Source: Magnetospirillum sp. ME-1
GTDB taxonomy: Bacteria > Pseudomonadota > Alphaproteobacteria > Rhodospirillales > Magnetospirillaceae
DNA: 64,000 nucleotides
NCBI RefSeq assembly: GCF_002105535.1
Contig: NZ_CP015848.1
Coordinates: 248,001 to 312,000, forward strand
Direction of reading: 5' to 3'
Shown here: positions 28,176 to 37,548 of the stretch, one piece after another
How the letters are laid out: every line of letters starts with the position of its first letter
Numbering within the stretch: position 1 is the stretch's first letter
The notes under the pieces: model-generated
Told to the model about the DNA's origin: nothing
Databases searched by the model: none
What the model saw: only the letters and a program-made list of their open reading frames with translations
Translations under genes and position numbers: made by a program

Positions 28176-30265
28176 TCGTCCCACTCCGCCTCGATGTGGG
28201 GGCCGGCGTGATAGGCGAAGGACATCAGGGCGAACACCACAGCCATGGCCAGAACCACCCAGCCCAGCGCCACCACGGCGCCCTCGTAGCCGCAGACCGG
28301 AATCAGGGCCGCCGCCAGCAAAGGCCCGGCGAAGCTGCCGATACGCTCGGCCAGACGCAGGAAGGCCAGCACGTTGGTCTGGCCGATGGCGCGGCACTCG
28401 GTCCAGCACAGATCGGGGATCATGGCCAGCTGCGGCGAGGCCGACAGCCCGTGCGAGATGCCCAGCAGCAGAATCGCCACCTGCATGGCCATCACCGGCT
28501 CGCCCCAGAAGGACGGAAGAATCAGGCCGGCCCCGCCGATCAGGCCGCCCACCGCCACCAGACCGGCCCGCCAGCCCACCCGGTCGGCAAAGCGCGCCAC
28601 CAGCGGCGACAACAGCACCACCGACACCGGATAGGCCATCATCATCCGCGCCATGTCGCCCAGATCGAGGGAGGTGTTCCGCGACAGGGTCAGCGGCACC
28701 AGGAAGAACAGGAAGCCGGTCAGCGCGATCTTGGACGGAATGGCCGCGAAGGCCACCAGCGCCGAAAAGCGCCAGTTGCGCAGCAGGCGCAGGAAGTCCC
28801 GCTTGCGGGGGCTGGGCCCCTCGGCCACGGGCTGGGCGCTGTCCAGCAGGCGCCAGATCAGCACGGCGGTCACCACGGTCAGCGCAGCCGCCACCAGGAA
28901 GGTGACGCGGTATCCCATCCGCTCGGCCAGCACGCCGCCGATGCCGGTGCCGCACACGCTGGCGGTCAGCACGGCGCCCACATAGACTCCCAGTCCCTGG
29001 GTGCGGCTCTGCTGCTTGGACACCTGGGCGATATAGCCCTGGCAGGCCATGGTGATGAAGGCGTAGCCCAGCGCCGTGGACAGACGCCAGAGGATCAGAT
29101 CGTAGACCGACACCGCCAGCCCCGACATGACGAAGCCGATGGTGGCCGGCACCAGGCCGATCAGGAACACCCGGCGCGCCCCCAGCCGGTTGGCCATCAG
29201 CGAGGCCGACGGCGAGGCCAGCGCTATCACCAGCATGAACACCGCGATGGGCAGCCCCATGACCATTTCGGGCGAAAGGCCGGGAATGGGGGCGTACAGG
29301 TCGCGGATGTAGAGCGGCATGAACGAGCGCGAGATTTCCTCGGCGAACACGAACAGGAACAGCGGCAGGCGGATGTCGGTGGCCTGATGCTCGTTGATGA
29401 TCTCGGGCTGGCCGTTGCGGGAGAAGCGGAACAGGAACCGCACCCGGGATTCGATGTCCCTCACCTTCTCGACCACGCCCTGGTCGAAATGGGCGGCCTT
29501 GACCTCGTCGATATAGGCCTCGAGCCGGCGGAACAGCTGGTCGGCGAGCCGGATGGCGCTGTTGAAGCCGTGAACGAAGCGCCCCACTTCGTCGTCCGAG
29601 GTGATTCCGGCCGAGCAGCTGAAGTCGCCCCGCCTCACCCGGTCCATCACCACACCCACCACCCGCATGGGGCCGGTGATGTTGAAGGTCACCACGAACA
29701 GCAGGATTTCCACCGCCACCAGCAGCGCCACCAGGGTGACCACGCCCAGGTCGATGAGAATCTCCTGCAGCCTTCCCCGCACATAATCCTGGTCCATGCC
29801 CACGTGGACATGGCCGATGCGGCTGCCCTTGATGGTCAGGGGCTGGGCCATGTCGATGAAGGCGCCCAGGGTGAATTTGCGCGGATGATCCATGTCGGCG
29901 GTGAAATCCGCCCCGCCATAGACGGATTCCAGGGCCGCAGGTTCGGCGCCCTCGGCGAAGAGGACCTTGCCGCTGCGATCGGTGATGGCCAGATAGCGCA
30001 GTTCCGGGTTGGCGGCCAGGACGGGGGCGAAGAACTGATCCACCCCCTGCAACTGGTCGAGCGGAATGCCGTAGCCCACCGCCCGCTCCACCGAGGCCTC
30101 CAGGTCGCGGCCGATGGCCTCGGCCTTCTTGTCCATCTCGGGAACCAGGCCTCGGCTGAACTCGTCGGTGGCCTCGTGGGCGATCCAGCCCACCGGCGGC
30201 ACCAGAACCAGGATCACCAGCAGCAGCAGGCGGAGGAACAGCGGGCGGGTGCGGTCGAGGGTCAT
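28172..30265 (-). CDS. Sensor-HAMP-MFS transporter fusion
   Basis: 697 residues. A membrane segment (8-28), an extracytoplasmic domain (30-165) with a PAS/PDC-like core (LRYLAITDRSGKVLFAEG), a second membrane segment (171-193) and a HAMP region (194-250) are joined to a complete 12-helix MFS transporter (about 298-690). A HAMP-linked sensor fused to a permease is uncommon and suggests transport gated by, or reporting on, the outside signal. Substrate unknown. It is preceded 10 bases upstream by another membrane sensor and followed by the binding protein. Confidence 0.85.
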   Translation of the reverse strand: MTLDRTRPLFLRLLLLVILVLVPPVGWIAHEATDEFSRGLVPEMDKKAEAIGRDLEASVERAVGYGIPLDQLQGVDQFFAPVLAANPELRYLAITDRSGKVLFAEGAEPAALESVYGGADFTADMDHPRKFTLGAFIDMAQPLTIKGSRIGHVHVGMDQDYVRGRLQEILIDLGVVTLVALLVAVEILLFVVTFNITGPMRVVGVVMDRVRRGDFSCSAGITSDDEVGRFVHGFNSAIRLADQLFRRLEAYIDEVKAAHFDQGVVEKVRDIESRVRFLFRFSRNGQPEIINEHQATDIRLPLFLFVFAEEISRSFMPLYIRDLYAPIPGLSPEMVMGLPIAVFMLVIALASPSASLMANRLGARRVFLIGLVPATIGFVMSGLAVSVYDLILWRLSTALGYAFITMACQGYIAQVSKQQSRTQGLGVYVGAVLTASVCGTGIGGVLAERMGYRVTFLVAAALTVVTAVLIWRLLDSAQPVAEGPSPRKRDFLRLLRNWRFSALVAFAAIPSKIALTGFLFFLVPLTLSRNTSLDLGDMARMMMAYPVSVVLLSPLVARFADRVGWRAGLVAVGGLIGGAGLILPSFWGEPVMAMQVAILLLGISHGLSASPQLAMIPDLCWTECRAIGQTNVLAFLRLAERIGSFAGPLLAAALIPVCGYEGAVVALGWVVLAMAVVFALMSFAYHAGPHIEAEWDE

Positions 30266-30275
30266 GGCCCGGCCC

Positions 30276-31121
30276 TCACATCAGCCGGTCGAGACGGCCG
30301 ACTTCGTCGGTGGCGTCCTTGACGTGGTCGATGGTCTCGCGGGTCTTGCCCACGAACTCGGCGAAGCGCTCCTCGAAGGAATCGCCGCCCGCGTCGGGAA
30401 CGGCGAGCCCCCCCACGGACAGCACATCCCCCATGGCCTTTTCCATGCTGCCCAGCTTGCGCCCCACTCCGGCGAACAGGACGTAAAGCCCCACCACCGC
30501 CACGGCCGAGGCCGCCAGCAACGCGACGGCGATGCTTTTCAGCAACTGGGTCAGCAGGCCGGCAACGCCCCGTTCCACATAGGCGATGGGATAGCGCAGC
30601 ACGACGCCGCCTTCCACCTTGCCCAGATTGTTGACCAGGGGCAGGCCGACGATCAGGTTGTCCTCGTCCACCACGCTGAACGATTGCTGCATGCCGCTGC
30701 GGATGGCCTCGGCCAGGGGCTCGGACACCCGGGTGCCGATGGCGCCGCGATCGGTGTCGAACAGCACCTCGCCCCGGTAGTCGTAAACCTCGACCGCCAG
30801 GATCTGGGGGTCGCGGGATTTCTCGCGCTCGATGATCTCCTGCACCTGGCGGAGCTGGCGCAACGCAAACCCCAGGTTGAGACTGTCCTCCACCCTCTTC
30901 TTGATGGTGAACACCACGAAGGAGTAACGGGACTGCACCTGGGCGGAATAGACGCTTTCGAACTTGTAGTAGGCGAAGAAGGCGGTTACCAGCAAGGTGG
31001 CGGTCAGGATGGAAACCAGCGCCAGCGAGACCTTGCGGGCCAGCGACCAGCGCACGGGGCGAGCCGGTGGAAGGCAGGCGCCGGTGCCGCCCGCGATGCT
31101 GGATTGCCCCATTAATTCCAA
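30276..31121 (-). CDS. Membrane sensor protein without output domain
   Basis: 281 residues. A membrane segment (about 26-50), an extracytoplasmic domain (52-185) with ILAVEVYDYRGEVLFDTDRG (PDC/CHASE-like), a second membrane segment (about 190-215) and a short HAMP-like/helical tail; no kinase, cyclase or MCP domain. It could heterodimerise with the other HAMP sensors in the operon. Start TTG 31121 has GGAAGGA 9 bases upstream; the ATG at 31112 would be 18 bases from it. It is the first gene of the six-gene operon. Confidence 0.75.
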   Translation of the reverse strand: MELMGQSSIAGGTGACLPPARPVRWSLARKVSLALVSILTATLLVTAFFAYYKFESVYSAQVQSRYSFVVFTIKKRVEDSLNLGFALRQLRQVQEIIEREKSRDPQILAVEVYDYRGEVLFDTDRGAIGTRVSEPLAEAIRSGMQQSFSVVDEDNLIVGLPLVNNLGKVEGGVVLRYPIAYVERGVAGLLTQLLKSIAVALLAASAVAVVGLYVLFAGVGRKLGSMEKAMGDVLSVGGLAVPDAGGDSFEERFAEFVGKTRETIDHVKDATDEVGRLDRLM

Positions 31122-31301
31122 GACCCGTTATCCTTCCCACCGGGCGACGGTTGAACCAAGCGGCCGAAGCGATTAGAAGCAGGTTCTGTTTATAAGATAT
31201 TTACCCAAGCCGTCCAAGTGCGTGGAGGCCTGAATTCCCAGGTATATCGGAGAATCTTCATTCCCCGTCCAATCATGTGGACCCTCGAGTAAAAGATTCC
31301 A

Positions 31302-32171
31302 ATGACTTCACAACACGGACATACAGTGTTCACCTCATTCGATGCTATACCAGCGACATATCCAATCGGAATCTTCGACTCCGGGGTGGGGGGGCTGACC
31401 ATTGCCGCAGCCATTCGGCGCACCATGCCCGATGAAAAGCTGCTCTATCTGGGCGACGTGGCCCGCCAGCCCTACGGCACCAAATCTCCGCGCACCGTGA
31501 CCCGCTATGCGGTCCAGGCTTCTGAATTTCTGGTTGAGAAGGGCATCAAGGCATTGGTGGTGGCCTGCAACACCGCCTCGGCGGTGGCGCTGGACGCCAT
31601 TTCGGAGCGCTTTCCCGGCCTGCCGGTCCTCGGCGTGGTGGAAGCGGGCGCCGATGGCGCGGCGCGCGCCTCGGCCCGAGGGCGCATCGTGGTCGCCGCC
31701 ACGGAAGGCACCTGCCGCTCCGAAGCCTACGAGCGCGCCATCGCGCTGCGCCGCCAGGACGCCACAGTGCGTTGCATCCCCTGTCCGCTGTTCGTCGCCC
31801 TGGCCGAGGAGGGGCTGACCGACGGCCCCATCGTCGAGAGCGTGGCGCGCCACTACCTGGGCTCGCTGTTCGATAGGGACAAGGGAGCGGACGGCGAGGC
31901 TGGCGACTGCCTGGTCCTGGGCTGCACCCATTTCCCGCTGCTGGCCCCCGCCTTGGCGCGCCTGGCCGGGCCCGGCGTCACCCTGGTGGATTGCGCCGAG
32001 GCGACCGCGTCCATGCTGGTCCGATTGCTGGAAGGGCGCGAAGCCCCACGGGGAAGCGGCGGCGGCCTTCAGCTGATCTCCACCGACGCGCCGGAGCGCT
32101 TCTCCCGCATGGCGGGCAAGCTGTTTCCCGCCATGGGGCCGTCGCCGGCGGTGGAACTGGCGGACCTCTGA
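31302..32171 (+). CDS. murI: Glutamate racemase
   Basis: 289 residues. The motifs GIFDSGVGGLTI, VACNTASAVAL (first catalytic Cys) and LVLGCTHFPLL (second catalytic Cys) are complete. It makes D-glutamate for peptidoglycan. It is divergent from the sensor operon with about 180 bases between. The N-terminal 20 residues before the first motif are slightly long, so a later start is possible. Confidence 0.94.
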   Translation: MTSQHGHTVFTSFDAIPATYPIGIFDSGVGGLTIAAAIRRTMPDEKLLYLGDVARQPYGTKSPRTVTRYAVQASEFLVEKGIKALVVACNTASAVALDAISERFPGLPVLGVVEAGADGAARASARGRIVVAATEGTCRSEAYERAIALRRQDATVRCIPCPLFVALAEEGLTDGPIVESVARHYLGSLFDRDKGADGEAGDCLVLGCTHFPLLAPALARLAGPGVTLVDCAEATASMLVRLLEGREAPRGSGGGLQLISTDAPERFSRMAGKLFPAMGPSPAVELADL

Positions 32172-32180
32172 AGCTTCGGG

Positions 32181-32378
32181 CTATTCCACCGGAACCAGAT
32201 CGTCGATCATGGGACCGGCCAGACGCAGCGCCATGGCGCAGACCGATTGCTCGCCGCATTGGGAAGAGCACGACCGGACGCTGTCGATGAGCCGAAGGCA
32301 TTCCGAATACTTGCCCTCGCCGTAAAGGCGCCGGGCCTCGGACAACATGGCGATGCAGCGGTAGGATTGTCCGGTCAC
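32181..32378 (-). CDS. Small Cys-rich hypothetical protein
   Basis: 65 residues from GTG 32378, with GGGGAG a few bases upstream. It has five cysteines in the second half or near the start (YRCIAML, SECLRLI, RSCSSQCGEQSVCAMAL), two of them as CSSQC, which could bind metal or form disulfides. Convergent with murI (9 bases). It follows the next minus-strand ORF closely, so the two are probably coupled. Function unknown; start uncertain. Confidence 0.5.
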   Translation of the reverse strand: MTGQSYRCIAMLSEARRLYGEGKYSECLRLIDSVRSCSSQCGEQSVCAMALRLAGPMIDDLVPVE

Positions 32379-32395
32379 CGTCTCTCCCCACCGGA

Positions 32396-32584
32396 TCAGG
32401 CGGCGCAGGCCGCCGCCTGGGAATAAAGCTCGTCCACCAGGATTCGGGCGACACCCGGGGTCAGGCTGGAGTCCCGCGCCAGCAGCACCGCCCGCGCCGC
32501 GTCGCGTTCCTCGGCATGATCCAGGCCCAACCGCCGAGCGGCGGCGATGGCGCTGCCGATGATCTCGATGAGTGAACCGTTCAT
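32396..32584 (-). CDS. Small hypothetical protein
   Basis: 62 residues from ATG 32584 (MNGSLIEIIGSAIAAARRLG), a helical Ala/Leu-rich protein with no signal or known motif. A frame upstream (ATG 32626) is an alternative. It lies 17 bases before the Cys-rich ORF on the same strand. Evidence is coding bias and order only. Confidence 0.45.
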   Translation of the reverse strand: MNGSLIEIIGSAIAAARRLGLDHAEERDAARAVLLARDSSLTPGVARILVDELYSQAAACAA

Positions 32585-32888
32585 GTCCTGCCCCGAATGC
32601 CGACCGTTGGAATTTGTCCACTTCATGATGGAACCCGTTGATGTCCCAGGCCAGACACGAAGCGAGAGGATTTGTGAGTCCATGTAGCGAAGCCAAACGT
32701 TTTCCCGCGCATCCGGCACGGAACGACGAAAATTGACGATGGTCAATTACGGTTATTGAATATTAAGCCGCCTTAATTATTCACCCCTGGAAATTCGCTC
32801 CATTGGAGGGAATCTCCGTTGACTCTGGAGTAGGTGACGCCTTAAACCCGTGTCGTCGTCTTGACATTCATTTGGAGCGGCCGGACGA
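32585..32888. other. Intergenic region upstream of the TonB-dependent locus
   Basis: A 304-base divergent gap, AT-rich around 32750-32780. It must contain the promoter of the DUF2946-receptor operon. A TTGACT (32819) and a TTGACA-like TTGACATT (32862) are seen, with an 11-base palindrome CTCCATTGGAG (32808-32818), but no convincing -10 partner could be fixed. No gene is seen apart from the alternative upstream start of the minus-strand ORF. Confidence 0.4.
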
Positions 32889-33317
32889 ATGAGCGGCGGC
32901 ATCTTGAGTCGAAGCGGTTGGTTGCGGGGGATACGGGTCCGGTGGACCGGTATCGCGCGGCTGCTGCTGTTGGCTTTTGCCCTGCAACTGGCCGTGCCGC
33001 TGTTCAACGCGGGCGGCATCGCCGCCCTGGCCGGCGAGGCGGCCTTCCAGGCCGACCTGCAATCGTCGCTCTGCCACGACGGCAAGGTCGACGCGGCGCC
33101 GGACAGTGTTCCGGCCTCCTCGCCGCAGATTCGGCACTGTGTCTTCTGCCTGCCCATGGCCGGCGATCCGGCCATGGCGGGATTCGCCGTACAGCCCCCC
33201 ATTCCCACCGCCACCGAGACCATCGCGCCCCACCTGGCCGACGATCAGGTGCCTTTGTCCGCGCGCCCGGCCTTCGCCCGCTCCCGCGCGCCCCCGTCCA
33301 CGCCTCGCACCGTCTGA
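32889..33317 (+). CDS. DUF2946-like membrane/secreted protein
   Basis: 142 residues. A hydrophobic N-terminal segment (about 23-45) is followed by SSLCHDGK and HCVFCLP, the Cys/His motifs of DUF2946-type proteins. Such genes often precede TonB-dependent receptors in metal (notably copper) responsive loci. It is 48 bases upstream of the receptor. A metal-handling role is an inference from these motifs and the context. Confidence 0.7.
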   Translation: MSGGILSRSGWLRGIRVRWTGIARLLLLAFALQLAVPLFNAGGIAALAGEAAFQADLQSSLCHDGKVDAAPDSVPASSPQIRHCVFCLPMAGDPAMAGFAVQPPIPTATETIAPHLADDQVPLSARPAFARSRAPPSTPRTV

Positions 33318-33365
33318 ACCTTTCCTGCCCCATCGGGGGCATTTCACGGTTTTCGAGGATCGACC

Positions 33366-35657
33366 ATGCCCGCCCTGATCTCCCGCCGCGCCATGCTGTG
33401 CGCCGGCACCGCCCTTTGCTCCATTCTGGCCGTGGCGTCCGGCCCGGCTTATTGCGCCGACGCCGCCGCCGACATGCCGGAAGTGGTGATTCAGGAAAAG
33501 CCGAGCGTGATGGAAAAGTACAAGCTTCCCAATACCTCGGAATCCATCACCGCCGAAAAGATGGCCGACACCATCAACGTGGTCGATCCCGAGGACGCGG
33601 TGAAGTACATGCCTAGCCTTTCGGTCCGCAAACGCAACAACGGCGACACCCAGGCGGTTCTGATGACGCGGACCTGGGGCTATAGTTCCAGCGCCCGTTC
33701 CCTGGTCTATGTGGACGACATTCCGATCTCGGCCCTGATCGCCAACGACAATACCAAGGGCGGACCACGCTGGGGCATGGTGGCCCCCGAGGAGATCGAG
33801 CGGGTCGACATGATGTACGGCCCCTTCTCCGCCCAGCATGCCGGCAATTCCATGGGCGGCGTGCTGCAGATCACCACCCGCATGCCGGAGAAACTGGAAG
33901 CCAGCGCCAAGCAGACCGAGACGCTGCAATATTTCGATCTTTACCAGACCAAGGACACCTATCGCACCGACAAGAGCAGCGCCACTCTCGGCCACAAGCT
34001 CGGCGATTTCTCGTTCTTCCTCGCCGGGTCGAGTACCTACAGCGAATCCCAACCGGTCAGCGTCCTGACCCGCGGCAACACCACCGGCCTGACCAGCACC
34101 ACCGGCACCATCGCCGCCGTGAACAAGTCCGGCGCCACCGCCAACGTGGTGGGTGTGGGCGGATTGCTGCGCACCGAAATGCAGAATTTCAAGGCCAAAT
34201 TCGCCTACGACCTCACCCCCGAGATCAAGGCCACCTATACCCTTGGTTTCTGGCAGAATCATGGGCGCTCGCGGGTCGAGAGCTATCTGAAGGATACCAG
34301 TGGCGCCACCACCTTCGGCGCGGCCGACACGTCGGGCAGCAACAATGGCGGCACCTTCGCCGCCGCCAATTACATCCTCGAGCAGGTGCAGACCTCGCAC
34401 GCCCTGTCGCTGAAATCCGACACCAAGGGCAAGTGGGACTTCGAGGGCAACCTTACCCACGTGCACTACGACCGCGATATCCAGAAGCAGCCCCTGGGCA
34501 CCACCGGCGGCACCACCTTCACCACCAACGGCAAGTATACCCAGATGGACGGCACCAACTGGACGACGTCCGACGTGAAGGGCATCTTCCGCCCCAACGG
34601 TCCCGGCGGCGCCCACGAGGCCAGTTTCGGTGCTCATTACGACCGCTACATCCTGTTCGCCCCCACCTACACCACCTCCAACTGGCGGACCGAGGCCCCG
34701 GTGACCGGGACGATCGCGGATTCACGCGGCAACACCCAGACCTATGCCGCCTGGGCCCAGGATGTCTGGAAGCTGACCAATACCGTCAAGGCCACCTTTG
34801 GCGGGCGCTACGAATACTGGGAGACCTTCAAGGGCTTCGTCCAGAGCTCGGCAAGCAGCAGCGCCGCCGCCAAGGACAGTGACCGCACCGCGTTCTCCCC
34901 CAAGGGCTCGCTGGCCTGGGATTTCGCTCCCCAATGGACGGTCTCCGGCTCGGCGGCCAAGTCCACCCGCTTCCCCACCGTGTCCGAACTGTATCTGAGC
35001 ACCGGCACCGGCACCAACACCACCATCGCCAATCCCGACCTCAAGCCCGAGCGGGTCAACAGCTATGAACTGGCGCTGGAGACCACCCTGGGCGACGGCA
35101 AAAGCCGGATCTCGCTGTTCCAGGAGAACGTCACCAACGCCCTGATCAGCCAGTCCACCGCCAGCGCCACCGGCACCTCCACCTACGTCACCAACGTGCG
35201 TGAGATCCGCAATCGCGGCGTCGAACTCGCCTCGCAGCAGAACAACGTGGTGATCCCCGGCCTGGAACTGGCCGGCAGCCTCACCTACGTGGATGCGGAA
35301 ATCCTCGAGAACCCCACCTGGGGCAGCGGCACCCAGACGGTGGGCAAGCGGGTTCCCAACATCCCCATGCTGCGCGGCACGGTGGCTGCCACCTACCGGC
35401 CGAATGACGAATGGGCCTTCACCACGGCGGCCCGCTACCAGGACCGCATGGCCACCACCATGGACAATACCGACTACGTCAACAAGGTGTACGGCTCCTT
35501 TGACTCGTTCTTCGTGATCGACGTGCGCACCCGCTACAAGCACAGCGAGAACCTCGAGGCCGCCATCGGCATCGACAACGTCAACGACTGCAAGTTCTAC
35601 GAGTTCCACCCCTTCCCCCAGCGCACCTTCATCGCCGAAATGAAGCTGAAGCTGTAG
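33366..35657 (+). CDS. TonB-dependent outer-membrane receptor
   Basis: 763 residues. A signal peptide (ends near AYCADAA) is followed by a plug domain (residues 40-165; LVYVDDIPIS, EEIERVDMMYGPFSAQHAG, SMGGVLQITTR) and a beta barrel ending in FIAEMKLKL, with the late motifs NPDLKPERVNSYELA and RNRGVELA. It imports a ligand energised by TonB-ExbB-ExbD, all encoded downstream. The substrate is unknown; Cys/His-rich neighbours hint at a metal. Confidence 0.9.
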   Translation: MPALISRRAMLCAGTALCSILAVASGPAYCADAAADMPEVVIQEKPSVMEKYKLPNTSESITAEKMADTINVVDPEDAVKYMPSLSVRKRNNGDTQAVLMTRTWGYSSSARSLVYVDDIPISALIANDNTKGGPRWGMVAPEEIERVDMMYGPFSAQHAGNSMGGVLQITTRMPEKLEASAKQTETLQYFDLYQTKDTYRTDKSSATLGHKLGDFSFFLAGSSTYSESQPVSVLTRGNTTGLTSTTGTIAAVNKSGATANVVGVGGLLRTEMQNFKAKFAYDLTPEIKATYTLGFWQNHGRSRVESYLKDTSGATTFGAADTSGSNNGGTFAAANYILEQVQTSHALSLKSDTKGKWDFEGNLTHVHYDRDIQKQPLGTTGGTTFTTNGKYTQMDGTNWTTSDVKGIFRPNGPGGAHEASFGAHYDRYILFAPTYTTSNWRTEAPVTGTIADSRGNTQTYAAWAQDVWKLTNTVKATFGGRYEYWETFKGFVQSSASSSAAAKDSDRTAFSPKGSLAWDFAPQWTVSGSAAKSTRFPTVSELYLSTGTGTNTTIANPDLKPERVNSYELALETTLGDGKSRISLFQENVTNALISQSTASATGTSTYVTNVREIRNRGVELASQQNNVVIPGLELAGSLTYVDAEILENPTWGSGTQTVGKRVPNIPMLRGTVAATYRPNDEWAFTTAARYQDRMATTMDNTDYVNKVYGSFDSFFVIDVRTRYKHSENLEAAIGIDNVNDCKFYEFHPFPQRTFIAEMKLKL

Positions 35658-35668
35658 GAGCGCCATCC

Positions 35669-36892
35669 ATGTCGAGCAAGATCCTTTCCCTGCTCTTCGC
35701 CGGACTGACGGTTCTGTCGGCTCCGGCGGCCGGGGCGGCGGAAGCCGGCCACAAGGGGCACGGCCCCGCCCTGCCCCCCGGTTGCTCGGCCGAAGACACC
35801 CGGCTGGCCTGCGCCACCCAGGCCACCCCCCTCCTCCTGGCCGACGGCACCCTGATCCTCGGCTGGGCGGCGGGCGGGCGGGTGATGGCGGCGCGCTCGA
35901 CCGATCTGGGGGCGTCGTTCGCCCCTCCTCGGCCGCTCAATGCGGAACGCCAGACCATCGACGCCAACGCCGATGCCCGCATCGCCCTGGCCGCCGATTC
36001 CAAGGGCAGGATCTTCGCCGCCTGGGCCAGCCGCGACAAATCCTATAACGGCGCCATGGTGCTTGCCCGCTCCCTGGACGGCGGCACGACCTTCCTGCCT
36101 CCCAAATCCGTGGCTTCCGATCCCGCCAGCCAGCGCTTTCCCGCCCTCAAGGTGGACGGGCACGACCGCCTGTATCTCGGCTGGATCGACAAACGGGGCG
36201 CCGCCGCCGCCAAGGCCGCCGGCCATCCGCACAAGGGCGGCGGCCTGGGGCTGGCCTGGTCCGATGACGGCGGCGAGACCTTCGCCCATGAAGGAATCGC
36301 CCTGCCCGATGTCTGCGAGTGCTGCCGCATCGGGCTGGACCTCACCCCCGACGGTCGCCCGGTGGCCCTGTGGCGTCACATCTTCGAGCCCAATATCCGC
36401 GACCATGCCGTGATGGTTTTCGCCGACCGCGACCATCCCGGCCCCCTTCGCAAGATCGCCGAAGACAACTGGCGCATCGACGCCTGCCCCCATGTGGGGC
36501 CGTCCCTGGCGGTGGCGGCCGATGGGGCCATGCACGCGGCCTGGTACAGCGGCGGCGGCAACCGCAAGGGAGTGTTCATCGCCCAGGCCCCCGGACCGGA
36601 TGCGGCCTTCTCCGCGCCGCGCCCCCTGGGCAATGCCGCACATACCGTCACCCAGCCCCACCTCCTGGCGCTCAAAGGGCGGGTGTGGCTGGCCTGGAAG
36701 GAGTTCGACGGAGAGAACACCACGGTCCAGGTCCAGTCCTCGGACGATTCCGGCCGCACATGGTCGCAGCCCCGTGGCCTGGCCCAAACGCGGGATGGTT
36801 CGGACCGGCCGATTCTGCTCGGCAACGGGACGCAAGCCTTCCTGTCCTGGATCACCGCCGCCGAAGGCTGGCGGCTGATCGCGGTGGAGTAG
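35669..36892 (+). CDS. Secreted BNR/Asp-box repeat protein (sialidase-like propeller)
   Basis: 407 residues with a signal peptide (ends near AGAAEA). Four Asp-boxes are visible: STDLGASF (77-84), SLDGGTTF (135-142), SDDGGETF (198-205) and SDDSGRTW (near 370), which mark a beta propeller. A CECC cluster (216-219) and N-terminal His residues (HKGHG) could bind metal. Annotated as exo-alpha-sialidase by family, but the catalytic residues were not confirmed. It lies between the receptor and tonB, 11 bases after the receptor, and may be a periplasmic partner. Confidence 0.75.
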   Translation: MSSKILSLLFAGLTVLSAPAAGAAEAGHKGHGPALPPGCSAEDTRLACATQATPLLLADGTLILGWAAGGRVMAARSTDLGASFAPPRPLNAERQTIDANADARIALAADSKGRIFAAWASRDKSYNGAMVLARSLDGGTTFLPPKSVASDPASQRFPALKVDGHDRLYLGWIDKRGAAAAKAAGHPHKGGGLGLAWSDDGGETFAHEGIALPDVCECCRIGLDLTPDGRPVALWRHIFEPNIRDHAVMVFADRDHPGPLRKIAEDNWRIDACPHVGPSLAVAADGAMHAAWYSGGGNRKGVFIAQAPGPDAAFSAPRPLGNAAHTVTQPHLLALKGRVWLAWKEFDGENTTVQVQSSDDSGRTWSQPRGLAQTRDGSDRPILLGNGTQAFLSWITAAEGWRLIAVE

Positions 36893-36894
36893 CC

Positions 36895-37548
36895 ATGTAC
36901 GCGGCACGCCAACGGCCGTCTTCCCAAAGGCGTCTGGCCGGTCTGGCCGGGGTGGTGGCGTTGCACGCCGCCGCCATTTACGCCCTGGCCAATGGGCTGG
37001 GGCATTGCGCCGTCGAAATCCTGAAGGCGCCGCTGGAGGCCAAGGTCGTCGCCGAACTGATCAAGCCGCCGCCGCCCAAGGTCGAACCGCCGCCGCCCCA
37101 GCCCAAAGCGGTGAAGCCGCCGCCGCCCGCCTATGTTCCGCCGCCCAAGGTTCGGGTTCAGGCGCCGCCGCCCGCCGCCATCACCGCCACCACCGACATT
37201 GCCCCCACCGCGCCCACGCCGCCCGCCGCCATCGTGGCACCGACGCCCGAGCCGGTGCACGAGGTGGTCAAGGTGCCGCCGACCCTCGACCAGAACCGCC
37301 CCTGCAAGCCGCCGCAATATCCCCTGGCGTCCCGCCGGGCCGAGGAAAGCGGGGCGGTGGTGTTGAAATTCCTGATCGAGGCCGACGGTTCGGTGATGGA
37401 AAGCGTCGTCGAGGCCTCCAGCGGCTTCGAACGCCTGGACGAGGCGGCGCGTCAGGCCCTGGCTCTGTGCCGCTTCAAGCCCGGCACCGTCGACGGCCGC
37501 CCCGAACGCTCGTGGGCCCGCATCCGCTATGTCTGGAAACTGCAATGA
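36895..37548 (+). CDS. tonB: TonB energy-transducing protein
   Basis: 217 residues. An N-terminal membrane helix (about 14-34), a Pro/Lys-rich periplasmic spacer (50-120; PPPPKVEPPPPQP) and a C-terminal TonB domain (about 130-217; YPLASRRAEESGAVVLKFLI, ending RIRYVWKL). It starts 2 bases after the BNR protein and its stop overlaps exbB (ATGA). It should transmit proton-motive energy to the adjacent receptor. Confidence 0.92.
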   Translation: MYAARQRPSSQRRLAGLAGVVALHAAAIYALANGLGHCAVEILKAPLEAKVVAELIKPPPPKVEPPPPQPKAVKPPPPAYVPPPKVRVQAPPPAAITATTDIAPTAPTPPAAIVAPTPEPVHEVVKVPPTLDQNRPCKPPQYPLASRRAEESGAVVLKFLIEADGSVMESVVEASSGFERLDEAARQALALCRFKPGTVDGRPERSWARIRYVWKLQ

